From: Viridibacterium sp047600765
Lineage (GTDB): Bacteria > Pseudomonadota > Gammaproteobacteria > Burkholderiales > Rhodocyclaceae
Direction: 5' to 3'
DNA: 64,000 bases
Assembly: GCA_047600765.1 (NCBI GenBank)
Contig: JASGKF010000002.1
Coordinates: 620,001-684,000, forward strand
Made by a program: the position numbers and the translations under genes. Within the stretch, counting starts at the first letter, position 1. Every line of letters begins with the position of its first letter. Shown here piece by piece: positions 10,188-18,038 of the stretch. The notes beneath the pieces were generated by a model. It saw only the letters and a list, made by a program, of their open reading frames with translations, did not search any database and was not told the origin of the DNA.

Positions 10188-11299
10188 CCGTGCGAGTGCT
10201 GTTTCTTTCTTTGCTGCTGATTGCATCGACTCATGCTGGCAATGCCACTGCGCTCGTGCGTCTCAAAGACATCGGTCGTTTCGAAAACTCCCGGGAAACA
10301 CAGCTGGTCGGGTATGGCGTTGTTATGGGGCTGGCGGGAACGGGCGATTCGGCGCGTAGCCGCGCAACGCGGCAATCGATTGCCAACCTGTTGAGCAGAT
10401 TTGACATCCAGGTGCCACGCGATCAGATCCAGAGCAAGAACGTTGCGACCGTCATCGTGACAGCAGCGGCTCCCGTGTCGGCAAGGCCTGGAGACAAGAT
10501 TGATCTGACGGTCAGCTCGCTGGGAGACGCGCGGAGTCTGCTCGGAGGCACTTTGCTTCTGACGGCGCTGAAGTCGCCAGACGGTGGTCTGCATGCCTTG
10601 GCGCAAGGCCCGCTGACGGTAGGTGGCTACCGGTACGATGCGAATGGCAATGCCGTGCAGAAGAATCATCCAACCACGGCTACGGTGACGGCCGGCGGAA
10701 CCGTGGAGTCCGGGTTCGATGCTGCGCCCCAAGCGGGTGCGCCGGCCTTGACCTATGTTCTTCGTCAAGCCGATCTGGCTACAGCACACAGGGTGTCCAA
10801 AGTCATCATGACCAGCTTGCCGCGTGTGCGTGCACAGGTGAAAAGCGCATCCACGGTTGAAATCACGTCGGACGATCCAGCAGGTATTCCAGAGGCCGGC
10901 GTGTTGGCTGATCGTATCGAGCAGCTGACGGTAGAGCCGGATGCTCCCGCGCGAGTGGTGGTCAATGAACGGACGGGGACTGTCGTTGCCGGTGGCGACG
11001 TCCGTATCTCGCCTGTGACCATCACGCAGGGCGACATCAAGGTATCCATCATGAGCGACACCGTGGTTTCGCAACCGGGTGCTTTTGCGCCAAGCGGGTA
11101 TGGCGTGCGCACGGTTGTAGGGACACGTACCAGTGTTGGAGTGGGTGACGAAGGCGGAGCCGTGGTTAACGCGCGCAATACCGTCAGTGATCTGGTGCAG
11201 GCTTTGGGCCGGATCAAGATTGGCCCCCGCGACACGATTGCCATCTTGCAAAGCATGCGGGCTGCAGGTGCCTTGCATGCCGACCTCATTATCCAGTAG
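10184..11299 (+). CDS. flgI: P-ring protein FlgI
   Basis: A 371-residue secreted protein of standard FlgI length. After a signal peptide (hydrophobic run VLFLSLLLIA, cleavage near GNATA) come the FlgI hallmarks RLKDIGRFENSRETQLVGYG, GLAGTGDS, and NVATVIVTAAAP. The C-terminal half holds VVNERTGTVVAGGDVRI and ends LVQALGRIKIGPRDTIAIL. FlgI polymerises around the rod in the peptidoglycan layer. The ATG at 10184 overlaps the flgH stop (ATGA). Presence of both P- and L-rings shows the apparatus was built to cross the whole Gram-negative envelope. Confidence 0.95.
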   Translation: MTVRVLFLSLLLIASTHAGNATALVRLKDIGRFENSRETQLVGYGVVMGLAGTGDSARSRATRQSIANLLSRFDIQVPRDQIQSKNVATVIVTAAAPVSARPGDKIDLTVSSLGDARSLLGGTLLLTALKSPDGGLHALAQGPLTVGGYRYDANGNAVQKNHPTTATVTAGGTVESGFDAAPQAGAPALTYVLRQADLATAHRVSKVIMTSLPRVRAQVKSASTVEITSDDPAGIPEAGVLADRIEQLTVEPDAPARVVVNERTGTVVAGGDVRISPVTITQGDIKVSIMSDTVVSQPGAFAPSGYGVRTVVGTRTSVGVGDEGGAVVNARNTVSDLVQALGRIKIGPRDTIAILQSMRAAGALHADLIIQ

Positions 11300-11329
11300 T
11301 CATTCGACGATCAAGGAGTACAGGAGACC

Positions 11330-11707
11330 ATGATTCATTCTTTAACCGGCTTGACCGGGGTTGTGCTGAAGGCTGCGCTGGATGCCGCCTCCATGCGCCA
11401 GACTGCGGGGGCGGCCAACATCGCCAATGCCAATCGTCCCGGGTATGTGCCGGTTCGCGTGTCGTTTGAAGCCGAGCTGGAGCAGGCGCTGAGTGCTCAA
11501 CGCCAGCGTGGCGGAGAGTTTGTTGCACCGAAGCCGGTATTGCATCCGGTTGAAACGTCAGCAAACGGCAACGAGTCGGCGAGCGTGAAGCTGGATGAAG
11601 AGAGTGCCGCACTGGTAACCAACGCGCTGCACTATCAGGCACTGATTGGTGGCTTGCGTGGTCTATCGGAAATCGTTACTGCCGCAGTAAGTGACGGGAA
11701 GCGCTGA
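11330..11707 (+). CDS. flgB: proximal rod protein FlgB
   Basis: A 125-residue rod protein of usual size. The rod-family N-terminal motif appears as AANIANANRPGYVPVRV (residues 27-43), and the C-terminal helix contains SAALVTNALHYQALIGGL, the region that packs in the rod's inner core. FlgB is among the first axial proteins exported and sits next to FliE. It starts 30 bases after flgI and its stop overlaps the flgC ATG by one base, so the two are translationally coupled. Confidence 0.85.
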   Translation: MIHSLTGLTGVVLKAALDAASMRQTAGAANIANANRPGYVPVRVSFEAELEQALSAQRQRGGEFVAPKPVLHPVETSANGNESASVKLDEESAALVTNALHYQALIGGLRGLSEIVTAAVSDGKR

Positions 11708-12141
11708 TGGACTACTTGAATAGTTTTGCGATCAGCTCTGCCGGAATGGGGTTGGAGCGGACGCGTCTCAACGTGGCGAGCCTGAACATTGCGAATGCCA
11801 ACGTGGCATTCAGTGCCAGTGCGCCGGTTCGGCCGTTGCAGCTGCTGTCTGCGCCGGTCGGAGCCGTCAGTTTCGAACAGTTGATGAATGGCCAGATGGC
11901 AAAGCTCGTGTCATCGGGCGTTGCTGTGCAGGAGGTCGTGGATGTAGAGCCCCGCATGGCCTATGAGCCGCAGCATCCCTATGCGGACTCCAAGGGGTTT
12001 GTGCGCTACCCGGCCGTCAACATGGCCAATGAAATGATCAGCTTGATGACGGCGGTGCGCGGATATGAAGCCAACGTGGTGGCTTTCAACGCCGCCAAAG
12101 TCATGGCACAGAAAGCAATTGATCTTGGAGGTGCAAGGTGA
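11707..12141 (+). CDS. flgC: proximal rod protein FlgC
   Basis: A 144-residue rod protein. The N-terminal family motif reads LNVASLNIANANVAF (residues 21-35), and the C-terminal part YADSKGFVRYPAVNMANEM is diagnostic for FlgC, followed by the helix MTAVRGYEANVVAFNAAKVM. The segment after the N-terminal motif differs from the usual RTPEGGPY, reading ASAPVRPLQLLSAP. Its stop overlaps the fliE GTG. Confidence 0.9.
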   Translation: MDYLNSFAISSAGMGLERTRLNVASLNIANANVAFSASAPVRPLQLLSAPVGAVSFEQLMNGQMAKLVSSGVAVQEVVDVEPRMAYEPQHPYADSKGFVRYPAVNMANEMISLMTAVRGYEANVVAFNAAKVMAQKAIDLGGAR

Positions 12142-12440
12142 GCGCTGTCGTACCAGTAGTGCCTGTTGAGCTGGTCGCCGGTAGTGCGACATCGGCGGTC
12201 GCGGCCCCCGGCAATGCCGTGCAGGGGTTCGGGGCGTTGTTTGACAATGCGGTAAGCGGCCTGAACCAGCAGTTGATGACGGCCGAGACCGGTTTGCAGA
12301 ATCTTGCGGCAGGCAAGACACAGAATCTGCACGAAGTCATGATCAATCTGGAGCATGCGAAATTGCAGATGCAGCTGGTCATGCAAATACGCAATCGTGT
12401 TCTTGAAGCGTATCAGGAACTGATGCGTACTCAGGTGTAA
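12138..12440 (+). CDS. fliE: MS-ring/rod adaptor FliE
   Basis: A 100-residue protein starting at a GTG that overlaps the flgC stop. The C-terminal half carries the FliE pattern: NLHEVMINLEHAKLQMQL followed by QIRNRVLEAYQELMRTQV. FliE connects the MS-ring and export gate to the first rod protein. The low-complexity N-terminal third is typical. It lies between flgC and fliF, its common neighbours. Confidence 0.92.
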   Translation: MSAVVPVVPVELVAGSATSAVAAPGNAVQGFGALFDNAVSGLNQQLMTAETGLQNLAAGKTQNLHEVMINLEHAKLQMQLVMQIRNRVLEAYQELMRTQV

Positions 12441-12455
12441 GGGCAGGGGTTCGAA

Positions 12456-13895
12456 GTGTTCAAAAATATTCACGCCATGTGGGCGACGATGTCGGCTGGC
12501 AAGCGTATGGCATTGGTGGGTTGTTGCGTGTTGCTGCTCGTGTTGCTGGCTTGGGCGTGCTACCTGATTTTTCGTGAGAACAAGGAGGTCCTGTTTTCCG
12601 ATCTGGAATCGCGAGATCAGGCCGCCATTGTGTCGCAGCTCGACAAGCTCAAAGTCCCGTACAAGATCAGTGACGACGGACGATCCATCCTGGTGGATCG
12701 CGAGTCGGTTCACCGTACGCGCCTCAAGGTCATGTCTGAAGGTGTGGATATCAAGGGAACCGTGGGGTTCGAGGTATTCAATGGATCTGACTACGGTGCC
12801 AGCGAGTTCGCGCAGAAGATCAACTATCAGCGAGCTGTTCAGGGCGAGTTGTCCCGCACCATCCTCAGTGTGGAGGGCGTCAAACACGCTCGCGTGATGC
12901 TCGCCATGCCGGACGGTAGCTATCTGCGGCGCAAGGACACCAAGCCCACGAAGGCTTCGGTGGCGCTGACCCTCAAGGAGGGTGTGCAGCTTTCGGCGGA
13001 GCAGGTGCAGGGCATCCAGCGCCTGGTGGCTGCATCCGTGCATGACCTGGATGCCTCGCAAGTCGTGGTGACTGACCAGAAAGGTGTCACGCTCAGTCGG
13101 GCAGCGGGGGGAGAAGAAGCCGGTGGTGGCGGTTCTGGCAAGCTGGAGATGAAGCGTCAGGCGGATCAGTATCTGACGCGAAAGATTTCTGAAATGCTTG
13201 ATCGTGCATTGGGTCAGGGACAGGCCATCGTCAGTGCTGATGTGACGCTCAACCATGATCAAGTCAGTCGATCACGCGAAGAGCTGCTTGGCCTTTCGTC
13301 CGACGGGCGTGATTCCCAGGGGGCGATCCTGCGCAAGCGCAGTAACAGTTCCCAGCAGGCTGCGCCGGCGGGCGGGGATGCGGCACAGCGTAGCGCGGCC
13401 GCGACAGGTGGGCGTTCCGAGTCTCTCGATATCGAATATGGCTACGGCAAGAGCGTTGAGCAGGTCATGAGCTCGCCGGGCAATATCAAACGGATTTCCG
13501 TGGGGGTGTTCCTGACCGGGCAAACGGATACGGCGCGGACCGACAAGATCCGGGAGATTGTCGCCATGGCCGTGGGTTTCAACCCGCAGCGTGGGGATGG
13601 CATTTCAGTGCAGAGCCTGGGCGTGGAAGCATCCGCGGTGAGCGGCGAGGGTTCGCCGTCGACACAGCCAGAGACCTCGCGAGAAACAGACCGTGCGATG
13701 TTGCCCGCACCGCAAGAGGCTGAAGCGGTTGTGCGTGGTGCGTTCCTTTGCATCTTGCTTCTGATTCTGGCTGTGCTGATTCTTGCTGGATTCGTATTGT
13801 CTCGTGGTCGTCTCAGTGCTGCCGAGCGCCAAGCGTTGTTGAAGGATATGCAGGATTGGCTCGGCAAGGATGACGTGGCGAGTAGCAAAGCATGA
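12456..13895 (+). CDS. fliF: MS-ring protein FliF (short cytoplasmic tail)
   Basis: A 479-residue protein with transmembrane segments at about residues 20-40 and 428-450 flanking a periplasmic region with ring-building motifs. YRENKEVLF-like sequence appears as FRENKEVLFSDLESRDQAAI, followed by KVPYKISDDGRSILV and GFEVFNGSDYGASEFAQKI. FliF forms the inner-membrane ring on which the apparatus assembles. Typical FliF is about 550 residues and ends in a long cytoplasmic tail that binds FliG. Here the tail after the second membrane helix is under 30 residues, which agrees with the absence of a recognisable FliG in the next gene. Confidence 0.93.
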   Translation: MFKNIHAMWATMSAGKRMALVGCCVLLLVLLAWACYLIFRENKEVLFSDLESRDQAAIVSQLDKLKVPYKISDDGRSILVDRESVHRTRLKVMSEGVDIKGTVGFEVFNGSDYGASEFAQKINYQRAVQGELSRTILSVEGVKHARVMLAMPDGSYLRRKDTKPTKASVALTLKEGVQLSAEQVQGIQRLVAASVHDLDASQVVVTDQKGVTLSRAAGGEEAGGGGSGKLEMKRQADQYLTRKISEMLDRALGQGQAIVSADVTLNHDQVSRSREELLGLSSDGRDSQGAILRKRSNSSQQAAPAGGDAAQRSAAATGGRSESLDIEYGYGKSVEQVMSSPGNIKRISVGVFLTGQTDTARTDKIREIVAMAVGFNPQRGDGISVQSLGVEASAVSGEGSPSTQPETSRETDRAMLPAPQEAEAVVRGAFLCILLLILAVLILAGFVLSRGRLSAAERQALLKDMQDWLGKDDVASSKA

Positions 13896-14392
13896 GCGAA
13901 AAGCATCGTTACATCGCCTTGAAGCTGTGCAATTTGCGGCGTGCGGATCGTCAATGGGTGTTGAAGCAACTGCCCGAACCTGACCGGATGCGCATCGATG
14001 GGTACCTGAGCGAACTGAATGCTTTCCGGTTGGACAAGGAGACCATTCAGGCTGCGCTGCATTCCCGCTTCGCCCAGAAGAAAGGCGTGGCGCAGTCCGA
14101 GAGCGTGCTGCCTTCGGTGGAGGCGCGACGCCGGGTGCTGGCTGGCGAACCAGCGTGGGTGGTACGGGCGTTGGCTCACAAAGCGGGGGGCGCGGTTCGT
14201 AATGAGCCTGCCGCCGGGGGTGAGGTGAGGCTGGCTCCGGCTGCACAAGTGGCACTGGAGATGGCGCTGTTGCGCCGGGCTGATCAGCTTGCTGCGTTGC
14301 CGGGTGTGGTGACGACTCGTCATGCTCGCGCCGAAGTTGCTTCGGAAGGTGGGCTGTCCTTGAAGAAAATCGTTCGTTCATGGTTACGGTAA
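13892..14392 (+). CDS. unknown protein in the fliG position
   Basis: A 166-residue soluble protein lying exactly where fliG normally lies, overlapping fliF (ATGA) and fliH. It is half the length of FliG (about 330). I find neither the EHPQ motif of the FliG middle domain nor the charged torque helix that meets the stator. The N-terminal 60 residues look helical and contain LRRADRQWVLKQLPEPDRMR; the rest is basic, Ala/Arg-rich, ending SLKKIVRSWLR. It may be a diverged adaptor between FliF and the FliM/FliN-like ring, comparable in role to SctK of non-flagellar systems, but no homology was demonstrated. Function unknown. Confidence 0.55.
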   Translation: MSEKHRYIALKLCNLRRADRQWVLKQLPEPDRMRIDGYLSELNAFRLDKETIQAALHSRFAQKKGVAQSESVLPSVEARRRVLAGEPAWVVRALAHKAGGAVRNEPAAGGEVRLAPAAQVALEMALLRRADQLAALPGVVTTRHARAEVASEGGLSLKKIVRSWLR

Positions 14393-15171
14393 TCAAGTCC
14401 GCTTCCGTTTCTTCCCAGCGTTTCAGATTGGGGGAGCTGCCCGAGCCAGCCAGCATTGCAAGGCCGGCCGTTGCGCCTGAGCGGGCGGGTGATCTGCCGT
14501 CCCGCATGGTGGCCACGGTCGCTCCACAGGAAGAGCCGCGCTCGTTGGAACGCGACTCCGAGGCTTTTGAGCAGCATATTGCGGGACTGGTGGCTGAGCG
14601 CGTAGACCTGGAATTGGCAGCGCGTCTTGAAGAGGCGCGGATCCAATGGGCGGCAGAGGCAGAACTCGTGCGTGAAGAGGCCCAGCGTAGTGGATACGAG
14701 GCGGGACTGGAGCGTGCGATTGAACAAAACGCGGCGCGCCACGCCGAAGCGAGACAGCATCTGGTGGACTTGACCGAGTCGATCGATGGCACGGTCACGG
14801 CTGCACTGGAGTCGGTTGTAGAACTTGCTTGCCGCGTGGCGTTCGAGGCTCTGCTGAAGATGCTGGCCGATGCGGCTGAATCGGGAGAGCTGGTGCAGCG
14901 GGTTGTCGCGGCACGCATCGCGGAACTTGAGACACAGGGACTGGTGTTGTTGCGCGTGCATCCGGATGACGCGGCCTTATTGGCGGAGAGCTTTGAGCAA
15001 GCGAACCAGGTGAGTGTGAGACTGGTTGCCGACAAACAAATTGCTCGTGGTGGTTGTATTGCTGAAACGCCGCGCGGCATTCTCGATGCCCGTATGGAAA
15101 CGCAACTTGCGGCCTTGTTGGCAGCACTGCGTGGGAACCCTGCAGCGCATCCGGAGGCTGAGCAAGCATGA
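14380..15171 (+). CDS. fliH: flagellar-type export ATPase regulator FliH
   Basis: A 263-residue protein overlapping the preceding gene by 13 bases and fliI by 4. It has a variable N-terminus, a long charged helix with spaced Gly/Ala residues (about 75-130, including EEAQRSGYEAGLERAI), and a C-terminal domain with VLLRVHPDDAALL and ARGGCIAETPRGILDARMET, which match FliH/SctL. FliH holds FliI inactive and ties it to the C-ring. Length and gene order fit. Confidence 0.88.
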   Translation: MVTVIKSASVSSQRFRLGELPEPASIARPAVAPERAGDLPSRMVATVAPQEEPRSLERDSEAFEQHIAGLVAERVDLELAARLEEARIQWAAEAELVREEAQRSGYEAGLERAIEQNAARHAEARQHLVDLTESIDGTVTAALESVVELACRVAFEALLKMLADAAESGELVQRVVAARIAELETQGLVLLRVHPDDAALLAESFEQANQVSVRLVADKQIARGGCIAETPRGILDARMETQLAALLAALRGNPAAHPEAEQA

Positions 15172-16487
15172 CGGACGCCGCGGTCTTGCAACGTCTTCGT
15201 ACTGCCAGGCTGACCAAGCGCTTGGGGCGTGTTTCTGCCCTCGAAGGATTGGTGGTGGAGTCCATGGGGCCCGATGCGTTCCTTGGCGAACTCTGCACGA
15301 TCAAGGCATCCGAAGGGCGCGAGGCCGTTCCTGCTGAAGTGGTTGGCTTACACGCGGATCGTACTGTTCTCATGCCCATTGGCCGTCCTCAGGGCCTGCG
15401 TGTGGGTGACACCGTTGAAGCATCCGGACGTCATCTGCAGGCGCCAGTCGGTGATTGGCTGATCGGACGTGTGCTGGACGGAATCGGCAGGCCGCTCGAT
15501 GGCAAACCCATCCCGGCGGATACGGAATGGCGGCCTTTGCACGTTGATATCGGCAGCCCGCTGGAGCGAGCGCCCGTGGATCAGATTGTCCAGACCGGCA
15601 TCAAGGTGGTCAACACGTTCTTGCCGATCGGCAAGGGGCAGCGCATGGGGGTGTTTGCGGGCAGCGGCGTTGGCAAGAGTACCTTGCTGTCGATGATGGC
15701 TTGCAACGTCGAGGCGGACGTGATCGTGCTGGCGCTGGTTGGAGAGCGTGGGCGCGAAGTCCAGGACTTCGTTGCGCAGCTGGCCAGTGCGGGCAAGACC
15801 CGCAAGATCGTCATCGTCGCGGCGACTTCAGACCAACCCGCCTTGTTGCGCGTTCACGCCGCACATACGGCCCTGACGATGTGTGACTACTTCTGCGAGA
15901 AGGGCATGCACGTCGCTTTCGTCATGGACTCCATTACGCGCTTTGCGATGGCGCAACGCGAGATTGGCATTGCAGCGGGCGAACCGCCTAGTGCCCGGGG
16001 GTATACGCCCTCTGTTTTCGATGCATTGCCCAAGCTGGTTGAGCGCTGCGGAAACTTTCAGCGTCGCGGCGCCATCACCGCGCTGATGACGGTACTTGTC
16101 GAGGCGGATGATTTCAATGATCCGATAGCGGACTCTGTGCGCTCGCTGATCGATGGTTCGATTGTGTTGTCCAGAGCCTTGGCTAATCGTGGTCACTACC
16201 CCTCGGTGGATGTGCTGGCGAGTAATAGTCGCTTGTTCCATCGTTTGACCGAGCCTGATGTACGCAAGACGGTTTCCGAAGCTTTGGCCCTGATGGGGGT
16301 GTATGAGTCCCACAGGGAAGTGATCGAGTTGGGTGTGTACAAGAGTGGCGCCAATCCAGAGATTGAGCAGGCCATTGCGGTACATAAGGCGCTCGAGCAA
16401 TTTCTTCGGCAGGATGTTTCCGAGGCCATCAAGCGTGAGTTTGCGCTGGGTGAGTTGGCCTCTATCGTGCAAGCGAGGAAGCGATGA
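15168..16487 (+). CDS. fliI: flagellar-type export ATPase FliI
   Basis: A 439-residue F1-like hexameric ATPase. Walker A GSGVGKST is at about residues 165-172, followed by ALVGERGREVQDFV (Walker B region precedes in the VIVLALVGERG strand), SGARGYTPSVF-like sequence as PPSARGYTPSVF, and DSVRSLIDGSIVLSR. FliI separates chaperones from substrates and assists the proton-driven export gate. ATG 15168 overlaps the fliH stop. All catalytic motifs appear intact, which argues that the locus is under selection despite the broken rod genes. Confidence 0.95.
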   Translation: MTDAAVLQRLRTARLTKRLGRVSALEGLVVESMGPDAFLGELCTIKASEGREAVPAEVVGLHADRTVLMPIGRPQGLRVGDTVEASGRHLQAPVGDWLIGRVLDGIGRPLDGKPIPADTEWRPLHVDIGSPLERAPVDQIVQTGIKVVNTFLPIGKGQRMGVFAGSGVGKSTLLSMMACNVEADVIVLALVGERGREVQDFVAQLASAGKTRKIVIVAATSDQPALLRVHAAHTALTMCDYFCEKGMHVAFVMDSITRFAMAQREIGIAAGEPPSARGYTPSVFDALPKLVERCGNFQRRGAITALMTVLVEADDFNDPIADSVRSLIDGSIVLSRALANRGHYPSVDVLASNSRLFHRLTEPDVRKTVSEALALMGVYESHREVIELGVYKSGANPEIEQAIAVHKALEQFLRQDVSEAIKREFALGELASIVQARKR

Positions 16488-16954
16488 AGAAATCCGGCCG
16501 TACAGCCAAGTCCGCATTGTCGGTCGTCCAGAAGATCGCTGAGCAAGAGCACATGCTGGCGAAGTCTGAATTGTTCGATGCGATGCAGAAGATGCGTGAA
16601 GCGGAGAATGCCCGGATGTCGCTTGATCAGCGGCTTCGTGAGCATCACCGCATGCTGTCGGATAACTGGAGATCGCAGGCCAGCGACGCACTCAGGACAT
16701 CGTTGAACAGCTTGCCATACGGGAGCTGGTTGCAGTCCGAAATCGAGAGCGCACAACAGCACGAAAACCTTGTCGCAATGCAGCTGGATGCCTCCAAAGA
16801 GCAAGAGACGAAGCTGCGCGCTACAGCACGTTTGATGCAAGAGCTGGCTGATCGTCGTCGGCAGGAAGCGATGCAGGCGATGATGAAAGAATCATACAAG
16901 GAGGTCGACGAGATGATCCTGTTGGCACGGAGGCACGACATTGCAAACGACTGA
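16484..16954 (+). CDS. fliJ: export ATPase stalk protein FliJ
   Basis: A 156-residue, mostly helical coiled-coil protein. Long runs of charged heptads include AKSELFDAMQKMREAENARM and LADRRRQEAMQAMMKES. FliJ is a coiled-coil that penetrates the FliI ring and links it to FlhA; sequence is poorly conserved in the family, so the call rests on the coiled coil, the length and position directly after fliI (4-base overlap). Confidence 0.82.
   Translation: MKKSGRTAKSALSVVQKIAEQEHMLAKSELFDAMQKMREAENARMSLDQRLREHHRMLSDNWRSQASDALRTSLNSLPYGSWLQSEIESAQQHENLVAMQLDASKEQETKLRATARLMQELADRRRQEAMQAMMKESYKEVDEMILLARRHDIAND
16929..16933 (+). promoter_or_regulatory. Shine-Dalgarno site supporting a TTG start
   Basis: GGAGG at 16929-16933 lies 7 bases before TTG 16941 within the end of fliJ. 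This spacing is ideal, while the next in-frame candidates (GTG 16956, ATG 16962) are too far away. It decides in favour of the TTG start for the gene in the fliK slot. Confidence 0.6.
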
Positions 16955-17612
16955 TGTGTCGATGGCGCTGCCATCGGCTTTTACGAAGCCAGCGGGAAGC
17001 TCTGATCGCAACGCCCAGCATGGCGGCCATCACGGTTGGCTGCGTGATCTGGAAAAAGCCCAAGCTGCCATGCGGCATCTGGAGACTGCTACCAGGACGG
17101 ACAGTGGTCCGGATGGCCGTGTGGAAGAGGGCAGGAGCAGCGTCGACGCCATTGCTCCGAATGTGGCGCAAGCGGAGCTCCCCGTTCCTTGGGGCGCTGA
17201 TGGGGTGTCTGTCCAGGATAGCGCCATGACAGGGGTGCGAGCGGAAAGCGCCTCGCCTGCGGTTGTCTCGTCCTCGGTGATTGACATGGAGGAGAGGCCT
17301 TTCACGACGGGATCGCCATTGGTACAGAGCTTCAAGTTGCCGGAGGGCTCTGCGGTCGGCAAGTCGGCAGAGGCTTCTGCGGCTTATGCTCTTGCCGAGC
17401 AAGCGCGCTATGCGACGTCAGCGATTTCGCTTATGTCCATGAACGGAAAATTTTGCTCTGTGAGTGTCAGAGATGCTTCGATGACACTGGGGAGCGAATT
17501 GCAGTTGGCGCAGTTATTGAGATCGGGCCTGCGGAACGTCGGCCTGGAAATGGGACAGCTCTGGTTCAACGGACGCGCTGTTTATGGGGAAAACTCAGGG
17601 GGTGATCAATGA
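16941..17612 (+). CDS. putative hook-length control protein (FliK position)
   Basis: A 223-residue protein between fliJ and flgD, the usual place of fliK. The first 160 residues are Ser/Ala/Glu-rich and probably disordered, as in FliK. The C-terminal 60 residues are more ordered, including SISLMSMNGKFCSVSVRD and LLRSGLRNVGLEMGQLWFNG. The typical FliK C-terminal pattern LxPxxLGxVxV is not evident, and the protein is about half the usual size. The start is TTG 16941, supported by GGAGG; the gene overlaps fliJ by 14 bases and flgD by 4. In non-flagellar systems the equivalent slot holds SctP. Function is inferred from position only. Confidence 0.5.
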   Translation: MQTTDVSMALPSAFTKPAGSSDRNAQHGGHHGWLRDLEKAQAAMRHLETATRTDSGPDGRVEEGRSSVDAIAPNVAQAELPVPWGADGVSVQDSAMTGVRAESASPAVVSSSVIDMEERPFTTGSPLVQSFKLPEGSAVGKSAEASAAYALAEQARYATSAISLMSMNGKFCSVSVRDASMTLGSELQLAQLLRSGLRNVGLEMGQLWFNGRAVYGENSGGDQ

Positions 17613-18028
17613 CAATTGAAGCAATCGGTGGCGTGACCTCAGGCTCCGCCTCAACGACGACGTCGACGCAATCTGTTGTCGGTCAGGAAGATCTGATCAA
17701 GATCATGCTTGCAGAGCTGCGCTATCAGGACCCGCTGAAGCCTCTCGACAACAAGGAGTTCATTGCCCAGCTCGCGCAGTTCACGACCCTGGAGCAGACC
17801 AAGCAGCTCAATGACCGCATTGACACCTTGTTGTCCGTGCAGGCCTCGACACAGTCCATCGGCTTGCTTGGCAAGACGGTAGAAGTGACGACGGAGTCCG
17901 GTGATACGCAGGTGGGAGAAGTAACGTCAATCCAGTTCTCGGATGGACAGCCGCGCCTGACCATCAAGGCCAAGGACGGCAGTCTGTTCAACAACATTGG
18001 CCTGGCCAGTGTCGTGCTGGTGAGCTAA
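17609..18028 (+). CDS. flgD: hook cap protein FlgD (short form)
   Basis: A 139-residue protein with the conserved FlgD N-terminal half: DLIKIMLAELRYQDPLKP, then KEFIAQLAQFTTLEQ. FlgD caps the growing hook and directs FlgE assembly. Many FlgD proteins are about 220 residues with C-terminal Tudor- and Ig-like domains; here only a short beta-rich tail (GKTVEVTTESGDTQVGEVTS) follows, a shortened form also known in other bacteria. It overlaps the preceding gene by 4 bases and is followed by flgE 11 bases on. Confidence 0.92.
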   Translation: MTIEAIGGVTSGSASTTTSTQSVVGQEDLIKIMLAELRYQDPLKPLDNKEFIAQLAQFTTLEQTKQLNDRIDTLLSVQASTQSIGLLGKTVEVTTESGDTQVGEVTSIQFSDGQPRLTIKAKDGSLFNNIGLASVVLVS

Positions 18029-18038
18029 GGAGGACGCC

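Noticed and set aside
13605..15191. Minus-strand frame of about 500 codons opposite fliF-fliH
   Set aside because: Ser/Arg/Pro-rich shadow with no motif; the plus-strand genes have recognised domains and coupled starts.
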